Source: an uncultured Bacillota bacterium (GTDB lineage Bacteria; Bacillota; Clostridia; Peptostreptococcales; Anaerovoracaceae). From it: a stretch of 31,136 nucleotides of DNA. The notes beneath the pieces are model-generated. The model was not told the origin of the DNA, made no database searches, and saw nothing but the letters and a program-made list of their open reading frames with translations. The stretch spans positions 1-31,136 of the forward strand of contig CAMNJK010000001.1 in assembly GCA_946541435.1 (NCBI GenBank), given 5' to 3'. Numbering within the stretch: position 1 is the first letter of the stretch; each line of letters begins with the position of its first letter. Below are positions 1 through 7,873 of this stretch, in pieces. A program made the translations under genes and the position numbers.

Positions 1-29
1 ATTTTTATCCGCCGCTTCGGGTATTCTTT

Positions 30-1328
30 CTATTTCCCCCGCAGACGCTCCAGCTGTTCCGGGCTGATGCGGATCACCGTGCCGCCCGGCGGGTCGATGT
101 CTTCCTCTCCATAGACCATCCAGATGGCGTTCAGCGGCTCCTTCGGCATGGGGGCTTCGCCGTCGGTGAAGACGATCCGGTTGTCCACCCGCAGGGTAAA
201 GGCGCCTGCCGCCACATCGAAGTCCGTGCCGCCGCCGCCCTCCAGCACCATCTCGTCGATATCCTTCGCCGTCCGGATGTCCTGAAATCCGTAAAAGACC
301 GTATCAAAGCAGCCCGCTCTGAGCTTGGAGAGCTGGAGGATGTTCTTGCACTCCCGCAGGAAATTCCGCAGCAGCACATCATCTACGGACCAGCTGGTGT
401 CCAGCACGATCTCCGTCTCCGGCATGGGCCGCTCCTCCAGCGCCGGTCTGACCAGGCCGTCTTCGATGGTGGCGTGGGTAAAGGACCAGTCCACGCCGTA
501 GGTGATGGTATCCCGCAGCACCAGCCTCCAGTCGATCACAGGGCCTGCCGCCCCGATCTGCTTCAGGCTGCGGGTATCCGGATTCACCGCGTTCCCCGCC
601 TGGGACACGGTCTTGGATACGATTCCGGTGTCCTCGTCCTCGTCTTCTTCATCCTGCTCATCCTGCCGGTCATCCCCTTCCTGGTCCAGGTCCTCCGCCA
701 GGTCAAACAGTTCTTCCGACATGCCGTGAAGCTTCTGCAGCTGCTCCCGCAGGTCTTCTTCATCTTCCTTCTGTTTCTGGGCATGGTTTTCGGCCGCCGC
801 TTCCCAGAGGCTGTGATCATCTTCCGATGTGTCATCCTCTCCCGCGTCCTCTTCACTGGTCCGGCTTTGGCCTTCGCCGCCGCCCTGGCCGCCTCCCTGG
901 CCTGCTGCCTGGCCGCCCACCAGTTCGATCTCCAGCTTTTCCTTCAGAAGGATCTCATAGTAGCTTTCCGCATCATAATCGATGGCTTCCGGATAGTCGA
1001 TGCCGCCCCGGGCGATGGGCAGACCGTCCCGCTTCAGCCACTGGTTCACCACCGCGTCCGTGGCTGCCTTCCAGACCTCCTGGTCCTTGCCGGCGCTTCT
1101 GTAGATGTGGTCAAAGGCAATATGGCAGAGTTCGTGCGCGAAAACGAAGAGCTGCTCTTCTTTTGTCAGCTCTTCCAGATATGCGGGATTATACCGGATG
1201 GTCTTCCCGTCGCCCGCCAGGGTCCGGACCTTGTCCGTCTCCTCAAATCCCGTGTCGGCGATGATGCCGCCGAACCAGGGATAACGGGATGTCAGTTTTC
1301 GTTTGATGCCTGTAAGATCATATCCCAT
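30..1328 (-). CDS. VWA-like protein with HELCH metallopeptidase-like motif
   Basis: Soluble protein of 432 residues with the DUF2201 arrangement: a putative metallopeptidase N-terminal domain and a VWA-like C-terminal domain. Visible: HELCH at residues 65-69 (HExxH, zinc-binding in metallopeptidases); a Gly/Gln-rich then strongly acidic linker at about 138-235; and DTSWS at 310-314, matching the DxSxS MIDAS signature. I chose the ATG at 1328 because GGAG lies 9 bases upstream; the frame stays open to 1385 but has no better site. The start is 4 bases past the stop of the AAA+ ATPase gene, so the two are co-transcribed and probably coupled. Known of the family: MoxR-type ATPases pair with VWA proteins as chaperone or metal-insertion systems. 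Inference: the ATPase acts on or through this protein. Proteolytic activity is not shown; the HExxH could be structural. Confidence 0.8.
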   Translation of the reverse strand: MGYDLTGIKRKLTSRYPWFGGIIADTGFEETDKVRTLAGDGKTIRYNPAYLEELTKEEQLFVFAHELCHIAFDHIYRSAGKDQEVWKAATDAVVNQWLKRDGLPIARGGIDYPEAIDYDAESYYEILLKEKLEIELVGGQAAGQGGGQGGGEGQSRTSEEDAGEDDTSEDDHSLWEAAAENHAQKQKEDEEDLREQLQKLHGMSEELFDLAEDLDQEGDDRQDEQDEEDEDEDTGIVSKTVSQAGNAVNPDTRSLKQIGAAGPVIDWRLVLRDTITYGVDWSFTHATIEDGLVRPALEERPMPETEIVLDTSWSVDDVLLRNFLRECKNILQLSKLRAGCFDTVFYGFQDIRTAKDIDEMVLEGGGGTDFDVAAGAFTLRVDNRIVFTDGEAPMPKEPLNAIWMVYGEEDIDPPGGTVIRISPEQLERLRGK

Positions 1329-1332
1329 CGTA

Positions 1333-3231
1333 TCAATCTCCAGCCTTTGCATCCATCTCCGCCAGGATCTGCTCCCGGCCTTCATCCCCGTTGGCCCAGA
1401 GGGTATCGAACACGGCGCGGAATTCCTCTCCCATGCGGGAAACGAATGCCCGGACCGTCTTCATCTGTTCCTCGTCCGCCTGGGACAGTCCCATGGTTGT
1501 GGCATAGCGCTCCGCCGTGTTCATGGCCTCAAGCTCCCGCTCTGTCACATCGCCTGCCATCACCTGGTCCAGCGTGATGACCTGCTGGTTGCAGAACTGG
1601 ACGAACTCGTCGGTGATCTCCTCGCCGATCAGCGCCCGCAGCATTTCCGGGCGGCCCGTGGTGTACAGCATCCGGGAGGCCATTTCCCACTTCCGCGGGT
1701 CCGCGTTGGGACGCTCGCCGGTATACTCGCTGCGCAGGGGCTCTCCTCTGCGGAAGGCGATGTAGGAATAGATGGCCGGGTGGATGTGATTGTCCCGGGC
1801 CCACTTCAGCCATTTCTCCGTGGTGGTATTGATGTAGACATGGGCGAAACGGTTGAAGAAGGGCGCCGCGATCTGGTTGGCTGCCAGGGAGTCCTGCATA
1901 TCGTTTCCCGCGGCGACCACCCGGGCATTGTCCGGCAGTTTCCACAGTCCGTTGACCTCCCGGTCCAGAACGATGTTGAAGGCCATGCCCTGAATGCTGG
2001 GCAGAGCGTTGTTGATCTCATCGAAGAATACCACGTGGAACTTGTCCGGCTCCGCCTCGCACTTTGCCTTGACCTTCTTGTACCAGGTGGGCGGGATGTC
2101 GATCATCTCGCCGGTGGCCTGGTTGTAGACGCTCCTGCCGTTCAGGCTGTCCGGGGTCGCGTTGCGCAGATAAATGATCTCACAGGTGGGATCGATCTGC
2201 TTGACCCGGGCGCTCTTGCCCTCCGAAGAAGGTCCGTGCAGGAACACCGCGATGTCGCTTTCGATGGCGCCCCGGATGATATCTTCTTCACTGACCTGTC
2301 CGAAGGTCAGTCCGTAAGGATTTCTTTTTTCTTCCGCTCGTTTCATTTCCTCTTCGTAAGCCTCCCGCTCTTCTGCCGTCATCTCCCGCGGCACGCTGGG
2401 AACCAGGTCTCCTGCCAGGTCCCCGTTCAGGAACCGGTACATGCCCGTTCCCTCAAAAGTCCCGTCGTATGTTTTCCCGCTGGTAAAGGATGTGCTGAAC
2501 ACCAGGCAGACCCGGCTCACCAGAAGCCCCGCCTGCTCATCATACAGCCACTTCACCGGGGCCGCCTCGATCCAGACGGTCTCCGCCGCGGCGCTCTCCC
2601 AGATGGGCGTATCCGTCTGCTGCGCCTCCTCCCGGCTGCCCGGCTTTTCTCCTGCCGGGGCCGCGTACCGCCTGCCGTCGGACAGCTTCGCCTCCCTGGG
2701 CGCGCTGTAGTCCGCCCGGATGTATTTGCGGTCCTTGTACAGGTACTCTTCATATTCCGCAGCGTATCGTTTTCCTGTGCTTCTCAGTCTTCCCGCCCGG
2801 AATTCCCGCTCCAGCTCTCCGGCCAGTTCCTTGTCCGCCGCGTACTGGGGGTATTCCCCGAATTCCACCTGCGCAAAACCTGTCAGGTCCTTTGTCACAT
2901 GCTCTGATAAAGCTGCCGGATCCGCGCAGGCAAATGCCGGCCGCACACAGGCCCCGTCCCAGGTATAGGCAACGCCCCGGGAGCCGTCCGCCCGGGCCAT
3001 GGCCACATCGCCGAAGCCCGCCGCGGACCGCAGGAACCAGCGTCCCGATCTTCCCCGCAGGCTGCTGTCTTCTTCGGTGTGCACATCGTCCTGGACCTCC
3101 GCCCCCGAAAGGATGGCAAAATCCGTCACCGGGCATCTGGTCCCCAGCTTCCGGATCAGGTCGATCTGCCCTTCGCCGAAAACCTGGTCATCCGTCAGTA
3201 AAGTGTATTCCAATTTAGCTGTATCGCTCAT
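1333..3231 (-). CDS. MoxR/dynein-related AAA+ ATPase with extra N-terminal domain
   Basis: Cytoplasmic ATPase of 632 residues. The AAA+ core is C-terminal: Walker A GPSSEGKS at 333-340, Walker B VVFFDEIN at 400-407, and the sensor-1 Asn in VAAGN near 443. The first ~320 residues are unusual for a MoxR protein. They contain FGEYPQ (about 124-129) and a VKWLYDEQAGLLVSR stretch (about 226-240) followed by a Gly/Tyr/Leu-Asn segment, which recalls the FGxYPQ...WxVL pattern of DUF6273-type domains; this similarity is by eye only. An acidic/basic charged stretch (284-303) links the two parts. Start at 3231 is set by AGGAG 5 bases upstream. It is the first gene of a two-gene operon with the VWA-like protein. 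Likely role: ATP-driven remodelling of a target presented by the partner. The target is unknown. Confidence 0.85.
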   Translation of the reverse strand: MSDTAKLEYTLLTDDQVFGEGQIDLIRKLGTRCPVTDFAILSGAEVQDDVHTEEDSSLRGRSGRWFLRSAAGFGDVAMARADGSRGVAYTWDGACVRPAFACADPAALSEHVTKDLTGFAQVEFGEYPQYAADKELAGELEREFRAGRLRSTGKRYAAEYEEYLYKDRKYIRADYSAPREAKLSDGRRYAAPAGEKPGSREEAQQTDTPIWESAAAETVWIEAAPVKWLYDEQAGLLVSRVCLVFSTSFTSGKTYDGTFEGTGMYRFLNGDLAGDLVPSVPREMTAEEREAYEEEMKRAEEKRNPYGLTFGQVSEEDIIRGAIESDIAVFLHGPSSEGKSARVKQIDPTCEIIYLRNATPDSLNGRSVYNQATGEMIDIPPTWYKKVKAKCEAEPDKFHVVFFDEINNALPSIQGMAFNIVLDREVNGLWKLPDNARVVAAGNDMQDSLAANQIAAPFFNRFAHVYINTTTEKWLKWARDNHIHPAIYSYIAFRRGEPLRSEYTGERPNADPRKWEMASRMLYTTGRPEMLRALIGEEITDEFVQFCNQQVITLDQVMAGDVTERELEAMNTAERYATTMGLSQADEEQMKTVRAFVSRMGEEFRAVFDTLWANGDEGREQILAEMDAKAGD

Positions 3232-3277
3232 ATATTCTCCTGTCCCCGCCAGCCTTTGCATGGGCTGCCGGCGTATC

Positions 3278-3306
3278 TTGTCTTCTATGCCACATTATTA
3301 TATAAT
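3278..3306 (+). promoter_or_regulatory. sigma-A promoter of the MocR-type regulator
   Basis: TTGTCT (3278-3283), a 17-base spacer and a perfect TATAAT (3301-3306). Transcription would start near 3313 and leave a leader of about 60 bases. It overlaps the divergent promoter, so the two cannot easily be occupied by RNA polymerase at once. Confidence 0.7.
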
Positions 3307-3325
3307 GCCTTCAGTACTCTGAGAA
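3297..3325 (-). promoter_or_regulatory. promoter of the AAA+/VWA operon
   Basis: On the minus strand, TTCTCA (3325-3320) and TATAAT (3302-3297) are separated by 17 bases. The -10 lies inside the palindrome ATTATATAAT (3297-3306), which also supplies the -10 of the opposite promoter. The expected leader to the ATG at 3231 is about 60 bases. The -35 matches four of six consensus positions. Confidence 0.5.
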
Positions 3326-3373
3326 GTGCCGATTTCGCAAAAAACGACCGGACCAATTTCCGGGGAGGTCTCT

Positions 3374-4768
3374 ATGATTTTCATCGACCGCAGCAGCAGC
3401 ACACCCCTGTTCGAACAGATCTACGACCAGCTCGTCCGGGACATCCTTTCCGGGCAGCTTTCTTCGGGGACCATTCTCCCCGCCACCCGCAAACTGGCGG
3501 AGGACCTGGCCGTCTCCCGCAATACCATCGACCGCGCCTACCAGCAGCTCAAGGCCGAGGGCTATGTGTCCTCCCTGACGGGAAGCGGTTTTTCCGTGAA
3601 TGACATCCCGCCCCGGCGCCAGCAGCCCCTGCCGAAACCGGTGGCGCCGAAGAAGAAGCCCATGAGCCCCCCGCCCAGATATGATTTCGTCTACGGCTCC
3701 ATGTCGGCGGATCTCTTCCCCTTCCGCAGCTGGGCCCGGTGCACCGGCGATGTGCTGGCGGAGCTGGGCAGCAGTCCGGTGATCTCCTACCCGCCGCGGA
3801 TCGGCGAGCCCCGCCTGCAGGAGCAGCTCTGCGACCATCTCTATGAGTCCCGGGGCGTCCGCGCCCTGCCGGAGCAGATCATCATCACCTGCGGCCACCA
3901 GCACTCCATGGAGATCCTGTGCAACATGTTTCAGGACCTCCGGCATTTCACCATGGAAAACCCGGGCTACGACGGCATCCGGGAAGTGTTCCGCAACCAT
4001 CCCTTTGAAATCCACCCGGTCCCCCTGGACCAGGACGGCATCAGTCTGGAAGGGGTCCGGAAAACGCCCCCGGGTCTCCTGTGTCTGACGCCCTCCCATC
4101 AGTTCCCCTCCGGATCTGTGCTTTCCGTGGCCAAGCGCCGGCAGCTGCTGGACTGGGCAGACGAGACCGGCAGCTGGATCATCGAAGACGACTACGACAG
4201 CGAGCTGCGCTACTACACCAACCCGGTCCCCTCCATGCAGTCCATGGACAGCACCGGCCGGATCATCTACTGCGGGACATTCTCCAAATCCCTGTCCCCG
4301 GCCATGCGGGTGGCCTACATGGTGCTGCCTCCCGCCGCCATGGAACGATTCCAAAGCTACTACCACCGCTATAACTCCCAGGTCACGCCCCTGCATCAGC
4401 TGGCCCTGGCGGAGTTCATGAAGCGCGGTCATTACACCCGCCACATCAACCGGCTGCGGACCATCTACCGGAAGAAGATCTCCTCTCTTCTGGCCGCCAT
4501 CTCCAGTGTTTTCGGCGATCAGGTGACGGTGCGGGGCGGCGACGCCGGTCTGCACATCCTGATGGAGGTCCACACGGATCTGTCCCAGGAGGAACTGGTG
4601 GCCCGGGCCGCCGCCGAGTCCATCCGCCTCTACCCCACCCGGAATCTCTACCTTCCGCCCCTGGACCCTCCTGAGCATGAGCTGCTGCTGGGCTTCTCCA
4701 CGGTGCCGGAGGAGAAGTTTCCGGAGATCATGCAAAAGCTGGCCGGGCTCTGGGGTCTGCGGGGTTGA
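3374..4768 (+). CDS. MocR/PdxR-family regulator (GntR HTH plus aminotransferase-like domain)
   Basis: Transcription factor of 464 residues. The N-terminal GntR winged helix (about 1-75) carries PATRKLAEDLAVSRNTIDRAY. A Pro/Lys-rich linker (79-101) leads to a fold-type I aminotransferase domain with TPSHQFPSG (239-247), EDDYDSE (271-277; the Asp that contacts the pyridine nitrogen) and FSKSLSP, whose Lys305 should bind PLP as an aldimine. MocR proteins sense PLP or amino-group ligands; members control pdxST, gabTD or taurine genes. None of those genes is nearby, so the target is open; autoregulation and control of the divergent ATPase operon or the downstream lipoprotein gene are the positional candidates. 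Start at 3374 is preferred over an upstream in-frame ATG because of GGGGAGG 5 bases before it. Confidence 0.88.
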   Translation: MIFIDRSSSTPLFEQIYDQLVRDILSGQLSSGTILPATRKLAEDLAVSRNTIDRAYQQLKAEGYVSSLTGSGFSVNDIPPRRQQPLPKPVAPKKKPMSPPPRYDFVYGSMSADLFPFRSWARCTGDVLAELGSSPVISYPPRIGEPRLQEQLCDHLYESRGVRALPEQIIITCGHQHSMEILCNMFQDLRHFTMENPGYDGIREVFRNHPFEIHPVPLDQDGISLEGVRKTPPGLLCLTPSHQFPSGSVLSVAKRRQLLDWADETGSWIIEDDYDSELRYYTNPVPSMQSMDSTGRIIYCGTFSKSLSPAMRVAYMVLPPAAMERFQSYYHRYNSQVTPLHQLALAEFMKRGHYTRHINRLRTIYRKKISSLLAAISSVFGDQVTVRGGDAGLHILMEVHTDLSQEELVARAAAESIRLYPTRNLYLPPLDPPEHELLLGFSTVPEEKFPEIMQKLAGLWGLRG

Positions 4769-4772
4769 TACG

Positions 4773-4787
4773 GGCCGGGTCCCGGCC
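4773..4787 (+). other. GC-rich perfect inverted repeat after the MocR gene
   Basis: GGCCGGG and CCCGGCC face each other across a single base just after the stop codon. No T-run follows, so it is not a convincing intrinsic terminator. It may protect the 3' end or simply precede the T-tract hairpin at 4903-4924. Confidence 0.35.
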
Positions 4788-4872
4788 TGATCTGCAGCGT
4801 GTGCCCCAGGGCCGCAGCTTCATCGCCCGATCCGGGCTGCGCCCTGGTGGAGAAACAAATTCTGGTCAAAAT

Positions 4873-4930
4873 CCCCGTATTTTGTTTGGCGTTAAACAAT
4901 TTCCGGCATTTTGCCCGGTTTTTTGGGACA
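4873..4930. repeat. 58-bp imperfect direct repeat, copy A
   Basis: Aligns without gaps to 5060-5117 at 41 of 58 positions by hand count. It contains the dyad TTGTTT-N6-AAACAA (4882-4899) followed by ATTTC and ends in TTTTTTGGGACA. Copy A also contains the hairpin-plus-T-run that probably ends the MocR transcript. Confidence 0.65.
4903..4924 (+). terminator. probable intrinsic terminator of the MocR-type gene
   Basis: CCGGCA and TG(C)CCGG form a 6-bp stem with one bulged C and a TTT loop, followed directly by six T. It lies about 135 bases after the stop codon and inside repeat copy A. Confidence 0.5.
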
Positions 4931-5001
4931 CGACAACTGTAAAAAGGCTCTGTACAAGCCCTCACGGAACAAATACTGCTAAACATTTTTTAAAGTTTTA
5001 C

Positions 5002-5007
5002 TATAAT
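5002..5007 (+). promoter_or_regulatory. candidate -10 for the metallophosphoesterase gene
   Basis: A perfect TATAAT in an AT-rich stretch, between the two TTGTTT-N6-AAACAA dyads. No -35 is recognisable at 16-18 bases, so it would need an activator or the upstream A/T tract. The leader to the ATG at 5035 would be about 20 bases. Confidence 0.4.
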
Positions 5008-5034
5008 ACACAATAAGTGTTTCATGGTACCTCT

Positions 5035-6510
5035 ATGAGAAACAAATATCACGGCAAAACCCCTATAATTGTTTTGCGGCAAACAATTTCAGATATTCCC
5101 GCAGCTTTTTTGGGACAAGTAACGAAGGCATCTCTTCTGATATCATTTCTCCTGCCTTTACTGCTGATGGCCATGTGTCTTGTCGGCTGTTCCGAAGCTC
5201 CGGAAGGACAAGGTGCCGGGGGCGCTGCGCCGGGCAGCACGGCAGCGGATACAGATCCGGTCGACTCAATCGATACGGCGGGTCCGGCCGATACAGCGGA
5301 CGAGCAGACCAGGATCCTCGTCGCCACAGACCTGCATTACCTGGCCAGGCCTCTGATGACGGCGCCGGAAAAAGTCCGGGCCCTCTGTGAATCGTCGGAC
5401 GGCAAGCTGACGGAGCATTCCCCGGAGATCGTAGAGACCTTCTGCCAGGAGGTCATCGATCAGGCGCCGGACGCCCTGGTGCTGGCCGGGGATCTGACCT
5501 TCAACGGTGAGATCGTCAGCCTCCGCCATCTGCAGAAGGCATTGAAGGATGTGGAAAAAGCCGGGATCCCGGTGCTGGCCATTCCGGGCAACCATGACAT
5601 CGAGTGCCGGTACGCCTATTCCTTCACCCCCGGCGAGATCACGCCGGTCCATAACATCTCCCGGACGGATTACCGGCTCATCATGGAACGGTTCGGCTAC
5701 AGCGAGGCCGTCAGCCGGGACGAAGACTCCTTTTCCTACGCCGCCGATGTGGGGGACCGTCTGAGGCTCATCTTTCTGGATGTCAACGGGGACAGCCGGC
5801 CGGGCCACCGCCAGGGAGAACTGACCGACGGCGCCATGGAATGGCTCAGGACCCAGCTGGAGGATGCCGCGGACAGCGGCAGAACCGTCATCACCGTTTC
5901 CCACCAGAACCTGCTGCCGCAGAACGATTTTCTCTACGAAGGCTATGTGATGGACAACGGCGATGAGATCGCTTCCCTCCTGTTGGACTACGGCGTCCGC
6001 TGCCATCTCAGCGGCCACTCCCATCTCCAGCACCGGGCATCGAAGAAGGCCGCCCCGGCCGTCGGGTCTGATTCAGCCAAGCCGGCAACCGGGTCTGACC
6101 AGCCTTTGGAAGATCCTCCGTCTGCCGCCAAAATCACCGACATCTGCACCGGCGTCCTCACCGGCTGCACCCTGAACTACGGCGACCTGACCGTTGAAGA
6201 CGACGGGAGCTTCCATTACCAGATCCGGCATGTGGACGACCCGGAACTGCAAAAGCTGGCCCGGTCCCGGGCGAAAAAGGGCGTCCGCATCCAGGTGGAA
6301 GGCCTTCTGGAGAACTACCCCGCCCTGACCGCCGCGGAAAAGAAACAGATGACAGAACTGGCAGTGAAACTCAATCTGGACTATTTCTCCGGCGCCCTGA
6401 CCCCCGCCCGGATCCTGGAGTACGGCCGCGACCCCGCCCTTAAGCTCTGGACCTCGGAAGTCATGAAGGATGACGACTGGGCCCGGTATGTCCGCAGCAT
6501 GCTGCACTGA
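5035..6510 (+). CDS. lipoprotein calcineurin-like metallophosphoesterase
   Basis: Predicted surface-anchored phosphoesterase. A hydrophobic segment ends in the lipobox LVGC; an Ala/Gly/Thr/Asp-rich tether follows, then the binuclear-metal phosphoesterase blocks in order: DLHY, AGDLTFNGE, PGNHD, SHQN and SGHSH. Substrate is unknown; relatives cleave phosphodiesters or phosphomonoesters outside the membrane. A Pro/Ala/Ser-rich insertion follows SGHSH. The start is uncertain. GTG 5017, ATG 5035 and TTG 5110 are all in frame and none has a good ribosome site. ATG 5035 gives an atypically long n-region of about 30 residues before the signal helix, whereas TTG 5110 gives a textbook signal peptide. 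The gene appears monocistronic. Confidence 0.82.
   Translation: MRNKYHGKTPIIVLRQTISDIPAAFLGQVTKASLLISFLLPLLLMAMCLVGCSEAPEGQGAGGAAPGSTAADTDPVDSIDTAGPADTADEQTRILVATDLHYLARPLMTAPEKVRALCESSDGKLTEHSPEIVETFCQEVIDQAPDALVLAGDLTFNGEIVSLRHLQKALKDVEKAGIPVLAIPGNHDIECRYAYSFTPGEITPVHNISRTDYRLIMERFGYSEAVSRDEDSFSYAADVGDRLRLIFLDVNGDSRPGHRQGELTDGAMEWLRTQLEDAADSGRTVITVSHQNLLPQNDFLYEGYVMDNGDEIASLLLDYGVRCHLSGHSHLQHRASKKAAPAVGSDSAKPATGSDQPLEDPPSAAKITDICTGVLTGCTLNYGDLTVEDDGSFHYQIRHVDDPELQKLARSRAKKGVRIQVEGLLENYPALTAAEKKQMTELAVKLNLDYFSGALTPARILEYGRDPALKLWTSEVMKDDDWARYVRSMLH
5060..5117. repeat. 58-bp imperfect direct repeat, copy B
   Basis: Second copy of the repeat at 4873-4930, start-to-start distance 187 bp. The dyad TTGTTT-N6-AAACAA is at 5069-5086 and TTTTTTGGGACA at 5106-5117. 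If translation of the lipoprotein starts upstream, copy B is read as the N-terminus; if it starts at the TTG at 5110, copy B is mostly leader. Confidence 0.65.
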
Positions 6511-6560
6511 CCGCGCCGCCCGGGCATCCCACGATTCTTCGTGCAAAAGCCCTGCTGATT

Positions 6561-6569
6561 TGATACAAT
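6561..6569 (+). promoter_or_regulatory. extended -10 promoter before the alcohol dehydrogenase
   Basis: TGATACAAT fits the extended -10 form TGnTATAAT with one mismatch. No good -35 is present, as is common for extended -10 promoters. Predicted leader of about 80 bases to the ATG at 6657. Confidence 0.4.
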
Positions 6570-6656
6570 GTTAGGCAGGCCGGCCACCGCGCCGGGACCG
6601 CATGAAAGCAGAAACAATTATCCTCAGAAAATCGAACAGATGGAAGGAGAATCAAT

Positions 6657-7823
6657 ATGTTAGGAAATTTCGGTTACTGCAACCCCACCAGACTTTACTT
6701 CGGCGACAACTCCCTGAAATACCTGAACCGGGAGCTGAAGAAATACGGGCCCAACATCCTGCTGGCCTACGGCGGCGGGTCCATCAAGAAAAACGGCATC
6801 TACGATGAAGTGATGCAGATCCTGGAGATGAACGACAAGAAGGTCTTCGAGGTGGCCGGCGTCATGTCCAACCCCACGGTCCACAAATTATATGAGGGCT
6901 GCGAGGTGGCGAAGAACAACGACATCGACCTGATCCTGGCGGTGGGCGGCGGATCCGTCTGCGACTATGCCAAGGCCGTTTCCGTCTCCGCTTTCTGCGA
7001 CGACGATCCCTGGGAGAAATACTATGTCCGCCAGGAACGCCTCAGCAACCCGGTGATCCCGGTGGGCTGCATCCTGACCATGGTGGGCACCGGATCCGAG
7101 ATGAACGGCGGGTCTGTCATCACCCATCCAGAGCAGAAACTGAAGATCGGACACGTTTTCGGCGATGAAGTCATGCCCAGATTCTCGATCCTCAACCCCA
7201 CCTATACCCTGACCATTCCCCAGTACCAGATGGTGGCCGGATTCTTTGACATCATGTCCCACATCTGCGAGCAGTACTTCTCCGGCGAGGACGACAACAC
7301 CACCGACTACATTTCGGAAGGTCTGATGAAGTCCCTGATCCACAGCACCCGCATCGCGGCCAAGGATCCCCAGGACTACGAGGCCCGCTCCAACATCATG
7401 TGGACCGCCACCTGGGCCCTGAACACCCTGCTGTCCCGGGGCAAGACCACGGACTGGGAAGTGCACATGATCGGACAGGCCGTCGGCGCGGTGACCAACG
7501 CCACCCACGGCATGACCCTGGCAGCGGTTTCCCTGCCCTATTATCGGGCCATCATGAAGGACGGTCTGGCCAAGTTCCGCCGGTTCGCGGTCAACGTCTG
7601 GGATGTGGATCCGGCAGGCAAGTCCGATGAGGAAATCGCAAAGGCTGGCCTGGCCGCACTGGAAGACTGGATGAAGGAGATCGGCGTGGTCATGAACCTG
7701 ACCGACCTGGGTGTCACAGAAGAAATGTTTGACGATATCGCCGACGGCACCTTCCTGCTGGGCGGCGGCTACCGGAAGCTGACCAGAGATGAAGTCATCG
7801 CCATCCTGAAGGAGAGCATGTAG
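6657..7823 (+). CDS. iron-containing alcohol dehydrogenase (butanol dehydrogenase type)
   Basis: Cytoplasmic NAD(P)H-dependent group III alcohol dehydrogenase of 388 residues that reduces aldehydes to alcohols during fermentation. The N-terminal dinucleotide-binding half has GGGS at 97-100; the C-terminal helical half carries the metal ligands Asp198, His202, His270 and His284, with the spacing of BdhA/YqhD-type enzymes. The N-terminal half fits the NADPH-preferring butanol dehydrogenase branch, but cofactor choice is inference. Ribosome site GAAGGAG, 7 bases before the ATG. The gltX gene begins 50 bases after the stop with no terminator between, so co-transcription is likely even though the functions are unrelated. 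Confidence 0.92.
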   Translation: MLGNFGYCNPTRLYFGDNSLKYLNRELKKYGPNILLAYGGGSIKKNGIYDEVMQILEMNDKKVFEVAGVMSNPTVHKLYEGCEVAKNNDIDLILAVGGGSVCDYAKAVSVSAFCDDDPWEKYYVRQERLSNPVIPVGCILTMVGTGSEMNGGSVITHPEQKLKIGHVFGDEVMPRFSILNPTYTLTIPQYQMVAGFFDIMSHICEQYFSGEDDNTTDYISEGLMKSLIHSTRIAAKDPQDYEARSNIMWTATWALNTLLSRGKTTDWEVHMIGQAVGAVTNATHGMTLAAVSLPYYRAIMKDGLAKFRRFAVNVWDVDPAGKSDEEIAKAGLAALEDWMKEIGVVMNLTDLGVTEEMFDDIADGTFLLGGGYRKLTRDEVIAILKESM

Positions 7824-7873
7824 CCCGAAACGGGATGGAAACTGAACGCAAGAAATAAAACGGAGATACAAAC

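Noticed and set aside
474..1577. Long plus-strand ORF opposite the VWA-like gene
   Set aside because: Shadow of a GC-rich coding strand: no ribosome site, no recognisable domain, Leu/Val/Pro/His-rich composition typical of antisense frames.
1303..2907. 534-codon ORF opposite the AAA+ ATPase
   Set aside because: The opposite strand has Walker A, Walker B and a good ribosome site; this frame has none of these.
3311..4735. 474-codon ORF opposite the MocR-type gene
   Set aside because: Antisense shadow; the plus-strand frame has HTH and PLP-lysine motifs.
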